Shown piece by piece: positions 63,431-64,000 of a stretch of 64,000 bases of DNA (positions are counted from its first letter, which is position 1; every line of letters starts with the position of its first letter). The stretch comes from Clostridium sp. DSM 17811 (lineage in GTDB: Bacteria > Bacillota > Clostridia > Clostridiales > Clostridiaceae). Location of the stretch: positions 1-64,000 of the forward strand of contig NZ_JAHLDU010000015.1 in assembly GCF_018861905.1 (NCBI RefSeq), written 5' to 3'. The notes under the pieces were generated by a model. The model worked only from the letters and a program-made list of their open reading frames with translations. It had not been told where the DNA came from and searched no databases. The position numbers were made by a program, and so were the translations under genes.

Positions 63431-64000
63431 ATGAATAAATATAGTAGAAATCAAAGGGTTACAGGTATAACAAAGGTATTAACAGAAAATCCTAATAAAA
63501 CAATAAATCTAAAAACTTTCACAGAATTATTTAATGCAGCTAAATCTACAATTAGTGAAGATATTGTTATTGTCAGGGAAACGCTTAATGAGTTATCGAT
63601 GGGAAGAATTGAAACAGTAGCTGGCGCAGCTGGTGGAGTAAAATACATTTGTGGAGTCTCAAAGCAAGAAAGTAGGGTATTTGCAGACGAGATATGCAAA
63701 ATTTTAATACAAAAAGATAGAGTAATACCAGGAAATTTTATATATATGACTGATATTATGTATAATCCAGAAATAGTGCACAAAGCAGGAGTGATACTTG
63801 CCTCTGCTTTTAGTGAGTTAGATATAGACTATGTAGTTACGGTGGAGACTAAAGGAATACCACTGGCATATGAAGTGGCAAAGATGTTAGGCGTCCAACT
63901 AGTTATTGTACGTAGGGATCCTAAGGTTACTGAAGGAAGTACTGTTAGCATAAATTATGCTTCGGGTTCTAGTAATAGGATTCAAACAATGTCGTTATCT
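63431..64000 (+). CDS. purR: purine operon repressor PurR (5' part, cut by the window edge)
   Basis: PurR has an N-terminal winged helix (KTINLKTFTELFNAAKSTIS near 23-42) and a phosphoribosyltransferase-fold domain that senses PRPP (here up to VETKGIPLAYEVAKMLG and EGSTVSINYASGSSNRIQTMSLS, the PRPP loop). In Bacillus, PurR represses purine synthesis genes unless PRPP is high. 190 codons are visible. The ATG follows GGGTGATAT. In clostridia spoVG commonly follows. Confidence 0.95.
   Translation, partial: MNKYSRNQRVTGITKVLTENPNKTINLKTFTELFNAAKSTISEDIVIVRETLNELSMGRIETVAGAAGGVKYICGVSKQESRVFADEICKILIQKDRVIPGNFIYMTDIMYNPEIVHKAGVILASAFSELDIDYVVTVETKGIPLAYEVAKMLGVQLVIVRRDPKVTEGSTVSINYASGSSNRIQTMSLS

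Noticed and set aside
1-64000. CRISPR arrays, transposases, prophage or plasmid origins
   Set aside because: No regularly spaced repeats, transposase motifs (DDE, serine or tyrosine recombinase), phage structural genes or replication initiator genes were seen.

Overview
The window is AT-rich, densely coded bacterial chromosome from a low-GC, spore-forming anaerobe, most likely Clostridium sensu stricto. The evidence is the strong AGGAGG ribosome sites, an alpha/beta SASP-like small gene, a GerMN lipoprotein, an H-NOX chemoreceptor whose haem-pocket residues match the anaerobe type, a monomeric [FeFe] hydrogenase, DUF1540 and DUF3783 proteins, and the murC/purR neighbourhood. I see no transposase, prophage, CRISPR array or rRNA. 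One tRNA (Pro, TGG) is present. Most of the window is core or lineage-specific chromosome rather than an acquired island.

Layout. 1-3.3 kb: end of accD, accA, a DegV protein, a small SASP-like gene and proC. 3.4-9 kb: a secreted protein of unknown function, then a BcrAB-type ABC transporter with its own histidine kinase and response regulator, then a 90-residue gene whose promoter spacer holds a LexA/TetR-like palindrome. 9-18 kb: an HD-GYP protein, a SEC-C methionine aminopeptidase, a chagasin-type protease inhibitor and an 1812-residue kinase-like/ATPase/TPR/GAF/GGDEF protein. The HD-GYP and GGDEF proteins suggest cyclic-di-GMP signalling. 18-23 kb: M16C peptidase, D-2-hydroxyacid dehydrogenase and cinA, the dehydrogenase being framed by an inverted pair of short repeats. 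23-28 kb (mainly minus strand): ferritin, an S8 protease, a YdcZ transporter, an all-alpha dUTPase-like protein and two tandem 2H-phosphoesterase paralogues, the first-transcribed of which has lost both catalytic histidines.

28-32 kb is a housekeeping run: murA, a YycJ-like metallo-hydrolase, a GerMN lipoprotein, a SEC-C protein and rlmH. 32-38 kb is a two-gene heterodimer-type ABC exporter followed by a second OmpR/histidine-kinase pair, with a 30-bp-arm hairpin upstream. 38-49 kb holds murI, a cyclophilin, an XRE regulator with a protease-dead S24-like domain, an H-NOX methyl-accepting chemotaxis protein, a PAP2 phosphatase, two radical-SAM proteins, a YkvI transporter and a lipoprotein. 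49-57 kb holds a UgpC/MsmX-type ATPase with a PucR regulator, a secreted protein overlapping pucR, comB, a roughly 190-bp imperfect inverted repeat, an RlmI-like methyltransferase and an ABC-F ATPase. 57-64 kb holds envelope or unknown proteins, a HAD phosphatase, a PAP2 phosphatase, the hydrogenase, tRNA-Pro, murC and the start of purR, which is preceded by PurBox-like sequences.

Functionally, cell-wall synthesis (murA, murI, murC), envelope-stress sensing with ABC export (two loci), redox and gas sensing or metabolism (H-NOX receptor, hydrogenase, ferritin) and cyclic-di-GMP signalling are all represented. The least explained items are the dead/active 2H pair, the palindrome-controlled 90-residue gene, the long inverted repeat beside comB, the degenerate kinase domain fused to a diguanylate cyclase, and the protease-dead S24-like regulator.
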